A DNA stretch of 64,000 nucleotides, from contig NZ_AP024355.1 of assembly GCF_019704135.1 (NCBI RefSeq), forward strand, positions 3,094,001 to 3,158,000. Direction: 5' to 3'. How positions within the stretch are numbered: position 1 is the stretch's first letter; each line of letters begins with the position of its first letter. Below the pieces are notes generated by a model. It had not been told where the DNA came from. It saw only the letters and a program-made list of their open reading frames with translations, and searched no databases. Source of the DNA: Desulfuromonas versatilis (GTDB lineage Bacteria; Desulfobacterota; Desulfuromonadia; Desulfuromonadales; NIT-T3). The position numbers and the translations under genes are program-made. Below, in pieces: positions 51,558 through 60,719 of this stretch.

Positions 51558-53303
51558 ATGTTCAGAATCCGCCGAATCTTCGACGACGCTCTGCCGGCCA
51601 ATCGTGACGCCGTGGCCCAGGTGCAGTTGATCCTCAAGGAACAGTTCCCGATGCTGGCCGCCGCCGACATCGAAAAGATCCCCGATCTCCTGCGCAACCC
51701 GCTCAAACACCGCTTCCGGTCCATCCTGTACATCGCCGAGGAGCAGAAAGGGGCGGTTCAGGGTTTCGCCCTGCTCTCCCACGAACCCAATCTCAAGTTC
51801 TGCTATCTCGACTACATTTCCGCCGCCCCCCGCGTCACCGGCGGCGGTATCGGCGGCGCCCTGTACGAGCATCTTCGCGAAGAGGCCCTGTTTCTTGGGG
51901 TGGTCGGAATTTTCTTCGAATGCCTGCCGGACGACCCGGCCCTGTGCCCCGATGCGGAAATCCTCAAGCAAAACCGGGCCCGTCTCAAGTTCTATGAAAA
52001 ATACGGTGCCTTCCCGATCATCAGCACCGCCTACGAAACCCCGGTCAAACCCGATGACGACAACCCGCCCTACCTCGTGTTCGACAATCTCGGCCAGCAA
52101 GCGCCCCTGCGGCCGGCCAAGGCCCAGGCCATCGTCCGGGCGATCCTCGAGCGGCGCTATGGCCATCTCTGCCCCAAAGAGTACATCGACATGGTGGTGG
52201 CATCGTTCCGAGAGGATCCCATCCGCACCCGTCCGCCCCGCTATCTCAAGAAGGAGGAACCGGCCGAGGTGCCTGCGGCGACTGGGCGCTTCCGGCGGAT
52301 CGCCCTGGCGGTGAACGACCGCCACGACATCCACCACGTACGCGAGCGCGGCTACGTCGAGTCACCGGTGCGGATCCGCTCGATTCTCAGGGAGATCGAA
52401 AAACTGCCCATCTTCGAACGGGTGGAGGTGGGCGAATACCCGGAAAAGCATATCCGCGCAGTCCACGACCCCGAATATATCGAGTACTTCCGGCGGGTCT
52501 GCAAAACCCTCGAACCGGGCAAGTCGGTTTACCCCTACGTATTCCCCATCCGCAACGCGGCACGACGCCCCAAGGAAATGGCGGTGCGGGCCGGCTACTA
52601 CTGCATCGACACCTTCACCCCCTTGAACCAGAATGCCTGGAACGCGGCGCGGCGCGGGGTGGACTGCGCCCTGACCTGCGCCGACCGGCTACTTGAAGGG
52701 TATCGCCTGGCCTACGCCCTGGTTCGGCCCCCCGGCCACCATGCCGAATACCGCTCCTTCGGCGGCTTCTGCTATTTCAACAACGCCGCGGCAGCCGCCC
52801 ACTACCTGAGCGGCTACGGCAAGGTGGCCATCCTCGACGTCGACTACCACCACGGCAACGGCCAGCAGGTGATCTTCTACCAGCGCAGCGACGTGCTCAC
52901 GGTCTCCATTCACGGCCATCCCAAGTTCGCCTACCCCTATTTCAGCGGTTTCGAGGATGAAACGGGCGAGGGAGAAGGGCTGGGCTTCAACCGCAACTAT
53001 CCCCTGCCCGAGCAGTTGGACACCGCCACCTACCTGAAGACCCTCGACCGGGCCCTGAAAAAAATCAGCGACTACCGGCCCCGCTACCTGATCATCTGCC
53101 TGGGACTGGATACGGCCAAGGGCGATCCGACCGGGACCTGGAGTCTCTCGGCCAGGGACTTCAACGATCTCGGCAAGCGCATCGGCGCACTGCCGCTGCC
53201 CACCCTGGTGGTCCAGGAGGGGGGGTACAAGAACACGGTTCTCGGCATCAACGCCCGCCATTTCCTGACCGGCCTCTGGTCGGGAAAAATCACCTCGCCC
53301 TGA
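51558..53303 (+). CDS. GNAT acetyltransferase - histone deacetylase-like fusion protein
   Basis: A 581-residue protein with two opposed activities. Residues about 1-190 form a GNAT fold (VTGGGIGGALYEHLREEALFLGV is the acetyl-CoA loop; RARLKFYEKYGAFPI follows). Residues about 240-581 are a class II-type zinc deacetylase: RPPGHHAEYRSFGGFCYFNN (about 389), the zinc ligands in DVDYHHGNGQQ (about 428) and LGLDTAKGDPTG (about 515), and EGGY at the end. All key residues for zinc and catalysis are present. The family removes acetyl groups from polyamines, other small amines or protein lysines. Downstream genes handle beta-lysine and acetyl chemistry, so a small amine substrate is likely (inference). 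Confidence 0.88.
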   Translation: MFRIRRIFDDALPANRDAVAQVQLILKEQFPMLAAADIEKIPDLLRNPLKHRFRSILYIAEEQKGAVQGFALLSHEPNLKFCYLDYISAAPRVTGGGIGGALYEHLREEALFLGVVGIFFECLPDDPALCPDAEILKQNRARLKFYEKYGAFPIISTAYETPVKPDDDNPPYLVFDNLGQQAPLRPAKAQAIVRAILERRYGHLCPKEYIDMVVASFREDPIRTRPPRYLKKEEPAEVPAATGRFRRIALAVNDRHDIHHVRERGYVESPVRIRSILREIEKLPIFERVEVGEYPEKHIRAVHDPEYIEYFRRVCKTLEPGKSVYPYVFPIRNAARRPKEMAVRAGYYCIDTFTPLNQNAWNAARRGVDCALTCADRLLEGYRLAYALVRPPGHHAEYRSFGGFCYFNNAAAAAHYLSGYGKVAILDVDYHHGNGQQVIFYQRSDVLTVSIHGHPKFAYPYFSGFEDETGEGEGLGFNRNYPLPEQLDTATYLKTLDRALKKISDYRPRYLIICLGLDTAKGDPTGTWSLSARDFNDLGKRIGALPLPTLVVQEGGYKNTVLGINARHFLTGLWSGKITSP

Positions 53304-53316
53304 GCCCCGCCCGCCC

Positions 53317-53350
53317 GCTGCCCCGGAGCTGTTTTCGGCTCCGGGGCAGC
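53317..53350 (+). terminator. Hairpin after the GNAT-deacetylase gene
   Basis: GCTGCCCCGGAGC pairs perfectly with GCTCCGGGGCAGC over 13 bases. Only CTTT follows, so termination may be partial. Confidence 0.6.
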
Positions 53351-53667
53351 CTTTGGGACCCCGCCCGGGATAAATTCGGAAAATATTTTTCCGCGACCTT
53401 GCAATTCTCTCATATTGATGTACAAGTACTTGAACCGAATGGGGTTTTTCGACCACTTTTTTTCCCGTTGACAATAATTTCAAAGGGGAGTATACGCTCA
53501 TTCAGACGCGCGACATTCCGGTCCGGGAACGCAGCAGACGACCCAAGCATAAAAAGCGACCCCTTTTTATAGCCCCCAGCCGCCAGGCTACCCGGACCTA
53601 CCGAATGCGCCGTTGCTCTCAACCGGAGAGACCATTTGTTCCAACAAGGCTTTTAAAGGGGTTCAAA
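53351..53667. other. Promoter region of the ATP-grasp operon
   Basis: About 315 bases with no gene. A good sigma-70 promoter lies at 53468-53496, leaving a 5' leader of about 165 bases before the first ATP-grasp gene. No riboswitch was recognised in the leader. Confidence 0.55.
53468..53496 (+). promoter_or_regulatory. Sigma-70 promoter of the ATP-grasp operon
   Basis: A perfect TTGACA (53468-53473), a 17-base spacer and TATACG (53491-53496). Confidence 0.65.
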
Positions 53668-54747
53668 ATGCACATTGCTCTCGCCTTCAATCTGCGGGAG
53701 GAGTCCGTTCAGGAGGACGACCAGCCTCCCTCGGAACCTCCTTCCGGATCCGCCGCCCATTCCGACGACCTGTACGCCGAGTGGGACGATATCCACACCA
53801 TCAAGGCTGTGGAATCGGCCCTCGCCAGCCGTCACCAGGTTTCCCTGGTAAACGCCGATCTCGACGCCTTCGCCACCTTCCGCGACCTGCGCCCCGACCT
53901 CGTCTTCAATATCGCCGAGGGTCTGCTGGGCAACAGCCGCGAGGCGCAGATTCCGGCCATGCTCGATATGCTCGGCATCCCCTACACCGGCAGCGATCCG
54001 GTGACCCTCGGCATGTGCCTCGACAAGCGTCGCGCCAAGGAGATCCTGGCCTATTACCGCATCCCCACCCCGCGCTTCGCGGTGGTCGGCTCGCTGGCCG
54101 AGATCCCCGCCCGGCTGCGCTATCCCCTGATGGTCAAGCCGACCCTCGAGGGCTCCAGCAAGGGGGTCACCGACAAGGCCCTGGTCGCCGACCGCCGCGC
54201 CTTGGTGCGCCAGGTGGAGTGGGTGCTCGACACCTACCGCCAGCCGGCGATCGTCGAGGAGTTCCTCCCCGGCCGCGAGTTCACCGTCGCCATGCTCGGC
54301 AACGGCGAGTCCCTGCGGGCGCTGCCGACCGTGGAGATCAACCTGCACACCCTCCCCGAGGGGGTCAATCCCATCTATTCCTACGAAGCCAAATGGATCT
54401 GGGACCAGGAGGAGAATCCGCTGGAGATCTTCACCTGCCCGGCCAAGCTCGAACCGCTGCTGCAGAAACAGATCGAGGACATCTGCAAGCGGGCCTTCAA
54501 CGCCCTGGGCTGCCGCGACTGGACCCGCATCGATGTGCGTCTCGATGCCACCGGCCGCCCCAACATCATCGAACTCAATCCCCTCCCCGGCATTTTGCCG
54601 CGCCCGGAGCAGAACAGCTGCTTCCCCAAGGCGGCGCGGGCCGCCGGGCTTTCCTACGACCAGATGATCCTCGCAGTGGCCGATGCCGCCTGCGAGCGTC
54701 ACAATCTGCGCCAGGGGGGTATCGATGAACGTCGCCGTATGCTTTAA
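53668..54747 (+). CDS. D-Ala-D-Ala ligase-like ATP-grasp enzyme, copy A
   Basis: A 359-residue ATP-grasp ligase; ATG at 53668 follows AAAGGGG. Visible motifs: DLVFNIAEGLLGNSREAQIPAMLDML in the N-terminal domain, YPLMVKPTLEGSSKGVTDKA (ATP-binding lysine and loop), IVEEFLPGREFTVAML (adenine/Glu), and the metal site RIDVRLDATGRPNIIELNPLPG. It is longer than Ddl by an N-terminal insert rich in Pro/Ser (about 15-40) and lacks the Ddl-specific Tyr-Lys pattern, so it more likely joins an amino acid or amine to an unusual acceptor than makes D-Ala-D-Ala. It overlaps the next gene by 23 bases. Confidence 0.85.
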   Translation: MHIALAFNLREESVQEDDQPPSEPPSGSAAHSDDLYAEWDDIHTIKAVESALASRHQVSLVNADLDAFATFRDLRPDLVFNIAEGLLGNSREAQIPAMLDMLGIPYTGSDPVTLGMCLDKRRAKEILAYYRIPTPRFAVVGSLAEIPARLRYPLMVKPTLEGSSKGVTDKALVADRRALVRQVEWVLDTYRQPAIVEEFLPGREFTVAMLGNGESLRALPTVEINLHTLPEGVNPIYSYEAKWIWDQEENPLEIFTCPAKLEPLLQKQIEDICKRAFNALGCRDWTRIDVRLDATGRPNIIELNPLPGILPRPEQNSCFPKAARAAGLSYDQMILAVADAACERHNLRQGGIDERRRML

Positions 54748-55741
54748 CAAAGTCCCCCCCAAACTCTACAAGGGCGAAGCCGGCGACCGCATCTCCGAGG
54801 AGGGAGCCGAGGCCGAGGCCAAGGCGGTGCGCAAGGCTCTGCGCGAGCTCGGCCACAGCGCCAGCCTGGTGGCGGCCGGCAACGACGTGGGCAAGCTGGT
54901 GGACGACCTGCGCAAGGCCGAGCCCCAGGTGGTGTTCAACCTCTGCGAAGGCTTCTGGGGCGACAGCCGCAAGGAGATGCACGTCGCCGCCCTCTTCGAG
55001 CTGCTCGGCTACGCCTACACCGGGGGGACCCCGCTTTGTCTCGGGCTGACCCAGGACAAGGCCCGCACCAAAGACCTGTTGATGCGGCACAGCCTCCCCA
55101 CGCCCAAGTACATCCTGGTCAAGATGGGCGAGCAATACCCCAAAACCCGGGATCTGGCCTACCCGCTCATCGTCAAGCCGCGCTTCGAGGACGCCTCGCT
55201 GGGGATTACCGGCGAGAGCATCGTCGGCAATGAGCGCGACCTGAAAAAACGGGTGGAGTATATCCACGCCACCTACCGCCAGGGCGCACTGGTCGAGGAG
55301 TTCATCGAGGGGCGCGAGTTCAACGCCTCGGTGCTCGGCCCGACCCCTTTCGAGGTGCTGCCGCTTTCCGAGATCCGCTTCAACCCCGGGCTGAAACACG
55401 CCATCGTCAGCTATGACGGCAAATGGCTGGAGGACTCCCAGGAGTACGCCCACACCGAACCGGTCTGCCCCGCCCCGCTCAAGGCCAAGGAAGAGCTGCT
55501 GGTGCGCGACGTCTCGCTGCGTGCCTGCAAGATCCTCGAAACCCGCGATTACGCCCGGGTCGACATCCGCCTGCGCGACGGCATCCCCTACATCCTCGAG
55601 GTCAACGCCAACCCCGACATCTCGCCCGGAGCGGGGATCGCCCGTTCAGCACGGGCGGCGGGCCTGACCTACCCCAAGTTCATCGAGCGCATCCTGACCA
55701 TGGCCATCAAACGCAAGGAAGCCGCCCATGCGAAGCCTTAA
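54725..55741 (+). CDS. D-Ala-D-Ala ligase-like ATP-grasp enzyme, copy B
   Basis: A 338-residue paralogue of the preceding gene. Motifs: QVVFNLCEGFWGDSRKEMHVAALFELLGYAYTGG in parts, YPLIVKPRFEDASLGITGES, LVEEFIEGREFNASVLG and RVDIRLRDGIPYILEVNANPDISPG with the metal-binding Glu and Asn. ATG at 54725 lies inside the end of copy A, and its own end overlaps the GNAT gene by 14 bases, so the four genes are one translationally coupled operon. Two non-identical ligases imply two sequential amide bonds or a heterodimer; both are inference. Confidence 0.85.
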   Translation: MNVAVCFNKVPPKLYKGEAGDRISEEGAEAEAKAVRKALRELGHSASLVAAGNDVGKLVDDLRKAEPQVVFNLCEGFWGDSRKEMHVAALFELLGYAYTGGTPLCLGLTQDKARTKDLLMRHSLPTPKYILVKMGEQYPKTRDLAYPLIVKPRFEDASLGITGESIVGNERDLKKRVEYIHATYRQGALVEEFIEGREFNASVLGPTPFEVLPLSEIRFNPGLKHAIVSYDGKWLEDSQEYAHTEPVCPAPLKAKEELLVRDVSLRACKILETRDYARVDIRLRDGIPYILEVNANPDISPGAGIARSARAAGLTYPKFIERILTMAIKRKEAAHAKP

Positions 55742-56210
55742 CCGCAGCGACCTGCCGCAACTCACCCGCATCCTCGAAGCCACCGGCGCCTTCACCGACG
55801 TGGAGGTGGACTGCGCGGTGGAACTGCTCAACATCGTCCTCGACGACCCCGGGCAGCAGGACTACGTCGTCGCCGTGGCCGAGGACGCCGGGAAGGTGGT
55901 CGGCTACGTCCTCTACGGCCCGGTGCCGCTGACCCAGGGGAACTACGACCTCTACTGGATCGCCACCGACCCTGCGGTGCAGGGCAAGGGCTTCGGCCAG
56001 CAACTGATGCACCACGTCGAAAACGAGGTCCGCCGCCTGGGCGGGCGCATGATCTGCCTGGAGACTTCCTCCCAGGGAGGGTACGAGAAGACCCGCAAGT
56101 TCTACGATCGGGCCGGCTATGTGGAAGAATCGCGCATCCGCGACTTCTACAAGACGGGGGACGACCGCATCACCTACGTCAAACGCTTTTCAGTTCAAAA
56201 GGAGAACTGA
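55728..56210 (+). CDS. GNAT-family N-acetyltransferase
   Basis: A 160-residue single-domain GNAT. The core is clear: VVGYVLYGPVPLTQGNYDLYWIATDP (strands 3-4), the acetyl-CoA loop VQGKGFGQQLMHHVENEVR and CLETSSQGGYEKTRKFYDRAGY. It starts within copy B of the ATP-grasp pair and is followed after 4 bases by a lysine aminomutase-family gene. In archaea and some bacteria an aminomutase (AblA) and an acetyltransferase (AblB) together make N-epsilon-acetyl-beta-lysine. This protein is shorter than AblB, so the parallel is suggestive only. Confidence 0.85.
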   Translation: MRSLNRSDLPQLTRILEATGAFTDVEVDCAVELLNIVLDDPGQQDYVVAVAEDAGKVVGYVLYGPVPLTQGNYDLYWIATDPAVQGKGFGQQLMHHVENEVRRLGGRMICLETSSQGGYEKTRKFYDRAGYVEESRIRDFYKTGDDRITYVKRFSVQKEN

Positions 56211-56214
56211 GTCG

Positions 56215-57300
<1,086 letters not shown>

Positions 57301-57303
57301 AAA

Positions 57304-57338
57304 AAACCCCGGGGGCCGAAAGCGGCCCCCGGGGTTTT
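57304..57338 (+). terminator. Terminator of the ATP-grasp/aminomutase operon
   Basis: AAACCCCGGGGGCCG and CGGCCCCCGGGGTTTT flank an AAAG tetraloop; the stem is perfect. Confidence 0.9.
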
Positions 57339-57660
57339 CAGTTTGTCCCCAGCTTCCCCCTTTGAACTCGCCAGAGCGGAGTGGAGGTTTCGGGAAAAAG
57401 ACCGGCAAATGTCTGAGCGCAGCGAGTTTTTGCCGGGCCCCGAAACATCTGCGCAGCGGAGGGGACCTGCGTCAGCAGGCGGGTTCAACGGGGGCGCCCT
57501 TTTGATCCAAACTTTTGGGCGATCAAAAGGTTGGTCGCCGTCAGGGGGCGAGTCCCCTGGATTTTCTTGGGCAAGCAAGAAAAGTATCTCGCCATGGCGG
57601 GGCGAGTCCCGCCGGTTTTAAGGGCTTTTTCAAAAGCAGGGACCAGCTTCTTCTTTTCAA
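57339..57660. repeat. Repeat-like spacer between the two convergent operons
   Basis: About 320 bases with no real gene. It contains GGGGCGAGTCCC twice (57546 and 57599 regions), a TTTTGATC/GATCAAAA pair (57500-57531), GGAGTGGAGGTTTCGGG facing CCCCGAAACATC, and CAGCGGAG/CAGCGAG motifs. Short reading frames through it have strong codon bias of a repeat, not of a gene. The pattern resembles widespread intergenic repeats that produce spurious small proteins; I could not compare it with other loci. Confidence 0.5.
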
Positions 57661-59910
57661 TTATCCCCCATACCGCAAATCCAACGTCAAAGGCGTTTCC
57701 TCCCGCACCCGCAGCTCAGGCACCACCACCGCCCCCTGCCCCCTCGGCAGGACCACAAACCGCTCCTCCCGCCGCCGCCGCGCCTCCCGCACATCCCCCG
57801 GAAAATCCTCGTAATCGCCCCCTGCGGGCGGCCCGACGTGGTAGCGACAACTTCCCAGCAGCCGCCCGCTTTCGATCTCCACCACCTCCAGGACCAGCGG
57901 CGTATGGGGCGCGATTTCCGGGTGCCGGGCCTCCTCGAGGGGCCAGGCCTTGAAGCGGATTCCCCCGACGACCCGGTCCGGTTCGACCGCCTCCAGAGGC
58001 ACCCGCCGGCCGTTGCAGAGCACGGCGAACCGCTCGGGTTCGGGGGTCCTCAACAGCACCTGCATCCGCTCGCAGGAGGAGTCGACCGGCCGTGAGGCGC
58101 CGCCGCCGGCCGCCGCATCGCCCAGCACCGGCCAGGGCTCCAGCGCCTGCCGCAGCTCCAGCACGGCTCCCTCGGCCAAATCCGCCGTCCCGCAGACCGG
58201 ATAGCGAAAAGCGAGATGGGGCTGCAGCCAGTCGGCCTGGAAGGGAATGCCGGCCTCCTGCAGCTCGGCGCACACCTCCGCCAGATCCGCGGCCATGAAT
58301 TCGGGCAGGGCAAAGCGATCCTGCAGGGCGCTGCCCCAGCGCACCAGGCTCCCCCGGTAGGGATGCTCCCAGAACCGCACCACCAGGGCACGCACCAGCA
58401 GGGCCAGCACCAGATCGAAATGGGGATGGGGCTGCATCTCGAAGCCACGCAGCTCGACCAGCCCGCAACGGCCACGGGGATTGCCAGGGGGCCAGAGCTT
58501 GTCGAGGCAGAACTCGGCCCGATGGGCGTTGCCGGTCACATCGACCAGCAGATGCTGCAGCAGCCGGCCAAGCGCCAGGGGTTCCATGGGCTGGTAGGAA
58601 GAGATCTTGGAAAAGGCGAGTTCGAGTTCGCCGAGGGCATCCTGGCGGGATTCGTCGATGCGCGGTGCCTGGCTGGTGGGCCCCGTGAACAGCCCGGCAA
58701 AGCCGAAGGAGAGCCCGGGGTGGTTCTGCCAGTAGGTGATCAGGCTGCGCAGCAGGTCGGGGCGTCGGAAAAAGGGACTGTCTGCGGGGTCGGCGGCGCC
58801 CAGGGTGAGGTGATGGCCGCCGCCGCTGCCCACCGGCCGCCCGTCCCGGAGGTACTTGACGGCGGTAAGCCCGCAGGCACGGGTCTCCTCGTCGAGCCCC
58901 TCGGCGATGGCCAGGGTAGCGGGCCAGTCGCTGGCCGGCTGGGTGTTGACCTCGATCACTCCCGGGTCGGGGGTGATCTGGAAAAAAATCAGCCGCGGAT
59001 CGGCGGGGGGCGCCTCCCCTTCGATCCGCAGCCGCTGTTCGGTGTCGCCGGCCGTGGCCTCGACCGCAGACAGCAGATCGAGGTAGTTGTCGGCACTCCC
59101 CATGGGGGGCATGAACAGGTGGAAAACCCCGTCCTTTGATTCGGCGCACAGGGCCACCCGGATGGCATTGTCGGCGACCAGCCCTTCGCCCTCCGCAGCA
59201 GGGCCCGGGCGGGGCTCGGCGGGATCATATTCCCAGACCTGGTTCTCCTCCCCCACCCGGTCAAGCTGCTCAAGGGGCAGACGCAGGCCCAGCGGCGCAT
59301 CGCCCGGGACCAGCTGCAGCGCCCCCTCGGGCAGCGTCCAACGGCAACTGACCCATTGCGGGCCCGACTCCCCCGCAACCCGCAGCAACGGCAGCACGTA
59401 GCCGCAACCGGTCTTGCCGGAGCGCTCCCGGGCTTCCAGGAGGCAGCTGCCGGGCACCCCGAGCCGCGCGGCAAGCCGGCGCATGTACGCCTCGACCCTG
59501 GCGATGCTGGTTTCCCGTGCCCGCCCCTCGCCAAACAGCAGTTCCTGCCTGGTCCAGAGGGGCCGGCCGTCACTGCGCCAATAACAGCCAAAGGCCCAGC
59601 GGGGCTGGGTTTCGCCCGGATACCATTTGCCGAGGCCATAGTGCCGCAGAGCCCCTTGGGTGAACCGCTCCTGCAAGCGCAGCAGCAGCCGTGCCGCCAG
59701 CCGGCGTTTCTCCTCGCCGAGAGCCTCGGTGGACCACTGGGGGGCGCTGCGGGCACCGCGAAGCAGATAGGTCGGCTCCCCCCCCATGGTCAGGCGTACG
59801 CCGCCCCTGGCGAGGCGACGATCCAGATCCCTGGCAAGGCCATCGATCTCTGACCAGATCACCTCGGGGTACCCCCCCGGGCGGGCTTTCGGTACGCGCT
59901 TCGGGGTCAT
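57661..59910 (-). CDS. DUF2126-family protein without a transglutaminase domain
   Basis: A 749-residue soluble protein. In most bacteria the DUF2126 region is the C-terminal part of a larger protein whose N-terminus is a transglutaminase-like cysteine peptidase. Here it starts directly with the DUF2126 block: RRLARGGVRLTMGGEPTYLLRGARSAPQWSTEALGEEKR in parts, GKWYPGETQPRWAFGCYWR, SVEVNT-like PDPGVIEVNTQPASDW, GGHHLTLGAADPADSPFFRRPDLLRSL and GLVELRGFEMQPHPHFDLVLALLVRALV. IEVN resembles the acidic/Asn metal site of ATP-grasp or glutamine-synthetase-like ligases. ATG at 59910 (GAAGGG upstream). No transglutaminase is encoded next to it. Confidence 0.85.
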   Translation of the reverse strand: MTPKRVPKARPGGYPEVIWSEIDGLARDLDRRLARGGVRLTMGGEPTYLLRGARSAPQWSTEALGEEKRRLAARLLLRLQERFTQGALRHYGLGKWYPGETQPRWAFGCYWRSDGRPLWTRQELLFGEGRARETSIARVEAYMRRLAARLGVPGSCLLEARERSGKTGCGYVLPLLRVAGESGPQWVSCRWTLPEGALQLVPGDAPLGLRLPLEQLDRVGEENQVWEYDPAEPRPGPAAEGEGLVADNAIRVALCAESKDGVFHLFMPPMGSADNYLDLLSAVEATAGDTEQRLRIEGEAPPADPRLIFFQITPDPGVIEVNTQPASDWPATLAIAEGLDEETRACGLTAVKYLRDGRPVGSGGGHHLTLGAADPADSPFFRRPDLLRSLITYWQNHPGLSFGFAGLFTGPTSQAPRIDESRQDALGELELAFSKISSYQPMEPLALGRLLQHLLVDVTGNAHRAEFCLDKLWPPGNPRGRCGLVELRGFEMQPHPHFDLVLALLVRALVVRFWEHPYRGSLVRWGSALQDRFALPEFMAADLAEVCAELQEAGIPFQADWLQPHLAFRYPVCGTADLAEGAVLELRQALEPWPVLGDAAAGGGASRPVDSSCERMQVLLRTPEPERFAVLCNGRRVPLEAVEPDRVVGGIRFKAWPLEEARHPEIAPHTPLVLEVVEIESGRLLGSCRYHVGPPAGGDYEDFPGDVREARRRREERFVVLPRGQGAVVVPELRVREETPLTLDLRYGG

Positions 59911-59951
59911 GGCGGATGGCCCTTCTGTTCCCGGGCAAGGGGATCGGCAGC

Positions 59952-60713
59952 TTACTCCTTGATGGGACAGGTGGCTACTTCGCCCGGCGGACTGAGCTTG
60001 GCCTTGATCCGGTCGATCCACTCGGAGGGGAGCTCGAGGATGGAGTTGCGCAGCCGATCCATCCACCAGCTTGAGATCTCCTCAAGATCCTCCTTTGAAT
60101 AGCGGTGCTCGACGATGCGGAAGGAGTCCTTTTCGTAAAAGACCACGTCCACCGGCAGATCGACGTCGGTGGCGCTGATCCGGGTGGAGTCGAAGGCGAG
60201 AATCCCCACCTTGAGAGCGAAGCTCAGTGGATCTTCGAAAGTGAAGGTGCGGTCGAGAATCGGCTTGCCGTAGCCGCTGGCGCCGACGATCTGGTAGGGC
60301 GTCCCCTTGGAGACTTCCACCCAGTTCCCCTGGGGATAAAGCATGTAGAGCTTGGGTTCGGTGTCCCGCGACATCTGCCCGCCGATGACGCAGTGGATGT
60401 CGAAGCGCAGCCCGCTTTTCTCCAGGGCCGGCTGGTCCTCCTCGGCCGCCTTCCGAATCTGTTCGGCAAAGCAGTTGACCGCCTTGTAGAGCCGGTCAAA
60501 GGGCTCCTGCTGGGCCTCGAGGTACTCCTCGAAATAGGTCAGGGCCTTGTCCCGCGCCGAGCGCAGCCCCGAGGTCATCAGGAACATGGCCCATTTGGGC
60601 CCCTGGTAGATGGATACTTTTTTCGCGGTGATGGCCTCGTAGCCCGAGGTGATGCGCGTATCGGCGATCCCTACCAGGCCGGTGCGCACCCGCATTCCAA
60701 GACAGAATGTCAT
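59952..60713 (-). CDS. Anbu-type proteasome-like peptidase (ancestral beta subunit)
   Basis: A 253-residue Ntn-hydrolase. After the initiator Met the sequence begins TFCLGMRVRTGLVGIADTRITSG, with Thr2 as the predicted N-terminal nucleophile and the D17/K-like catalytic positions of proteasome beta folds. FDIHCVIGGQM and LYMLYPQGNWVEVSKGTPYQIVGASGYGKPILDR are further Anbu-family landmarks. Anbu forms helical or ring assemblies, and its natural substrate is not settled. GGAG lies 9 bases before the ATG within the end of the alpha-E gene. It belongs to the conserved four-gene set with alpha-E and a permuted ATP-grasp protein. Confidence 0.9.
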   Translation of the reverse strand: MTFCLGMRVRTGLVGIADTRITSGYEAITAKKVSIYQGPKWAMFLMTSGLRSARDKALTYFEEYLEAQQEPFDRLYKAVNCFAEQIRKAAEEDQPALEKSGLRFDIHCVIGGQMSRDTEPKLYMLYPQGNWVEVSKGTPYQIVGASGYGKPILDRTFTFEDPLSFALKVGILAFDSTRISATDVDLPVDVVFYEKDSFRIVEHRYSKEDLEEISSWWMDRLRNSILELPSEWIDRIKAKLSPPGEVATCPIKE

Positions 60714-60719
60714 TGTTTT

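Noticed and set aside
53668-55741. Calling either ATP-grasp enzyme ddl
   Set aside because: Both differ from Ddl in the substrate-binding regions and sit in an operon without cell-wall genes.
57343-57621. Small frames encoding peptides with SERSEF and GGFNGG segments
   Set aside because: These are translations of an internally repetitive spacer, seen in several frames, with no start signal.
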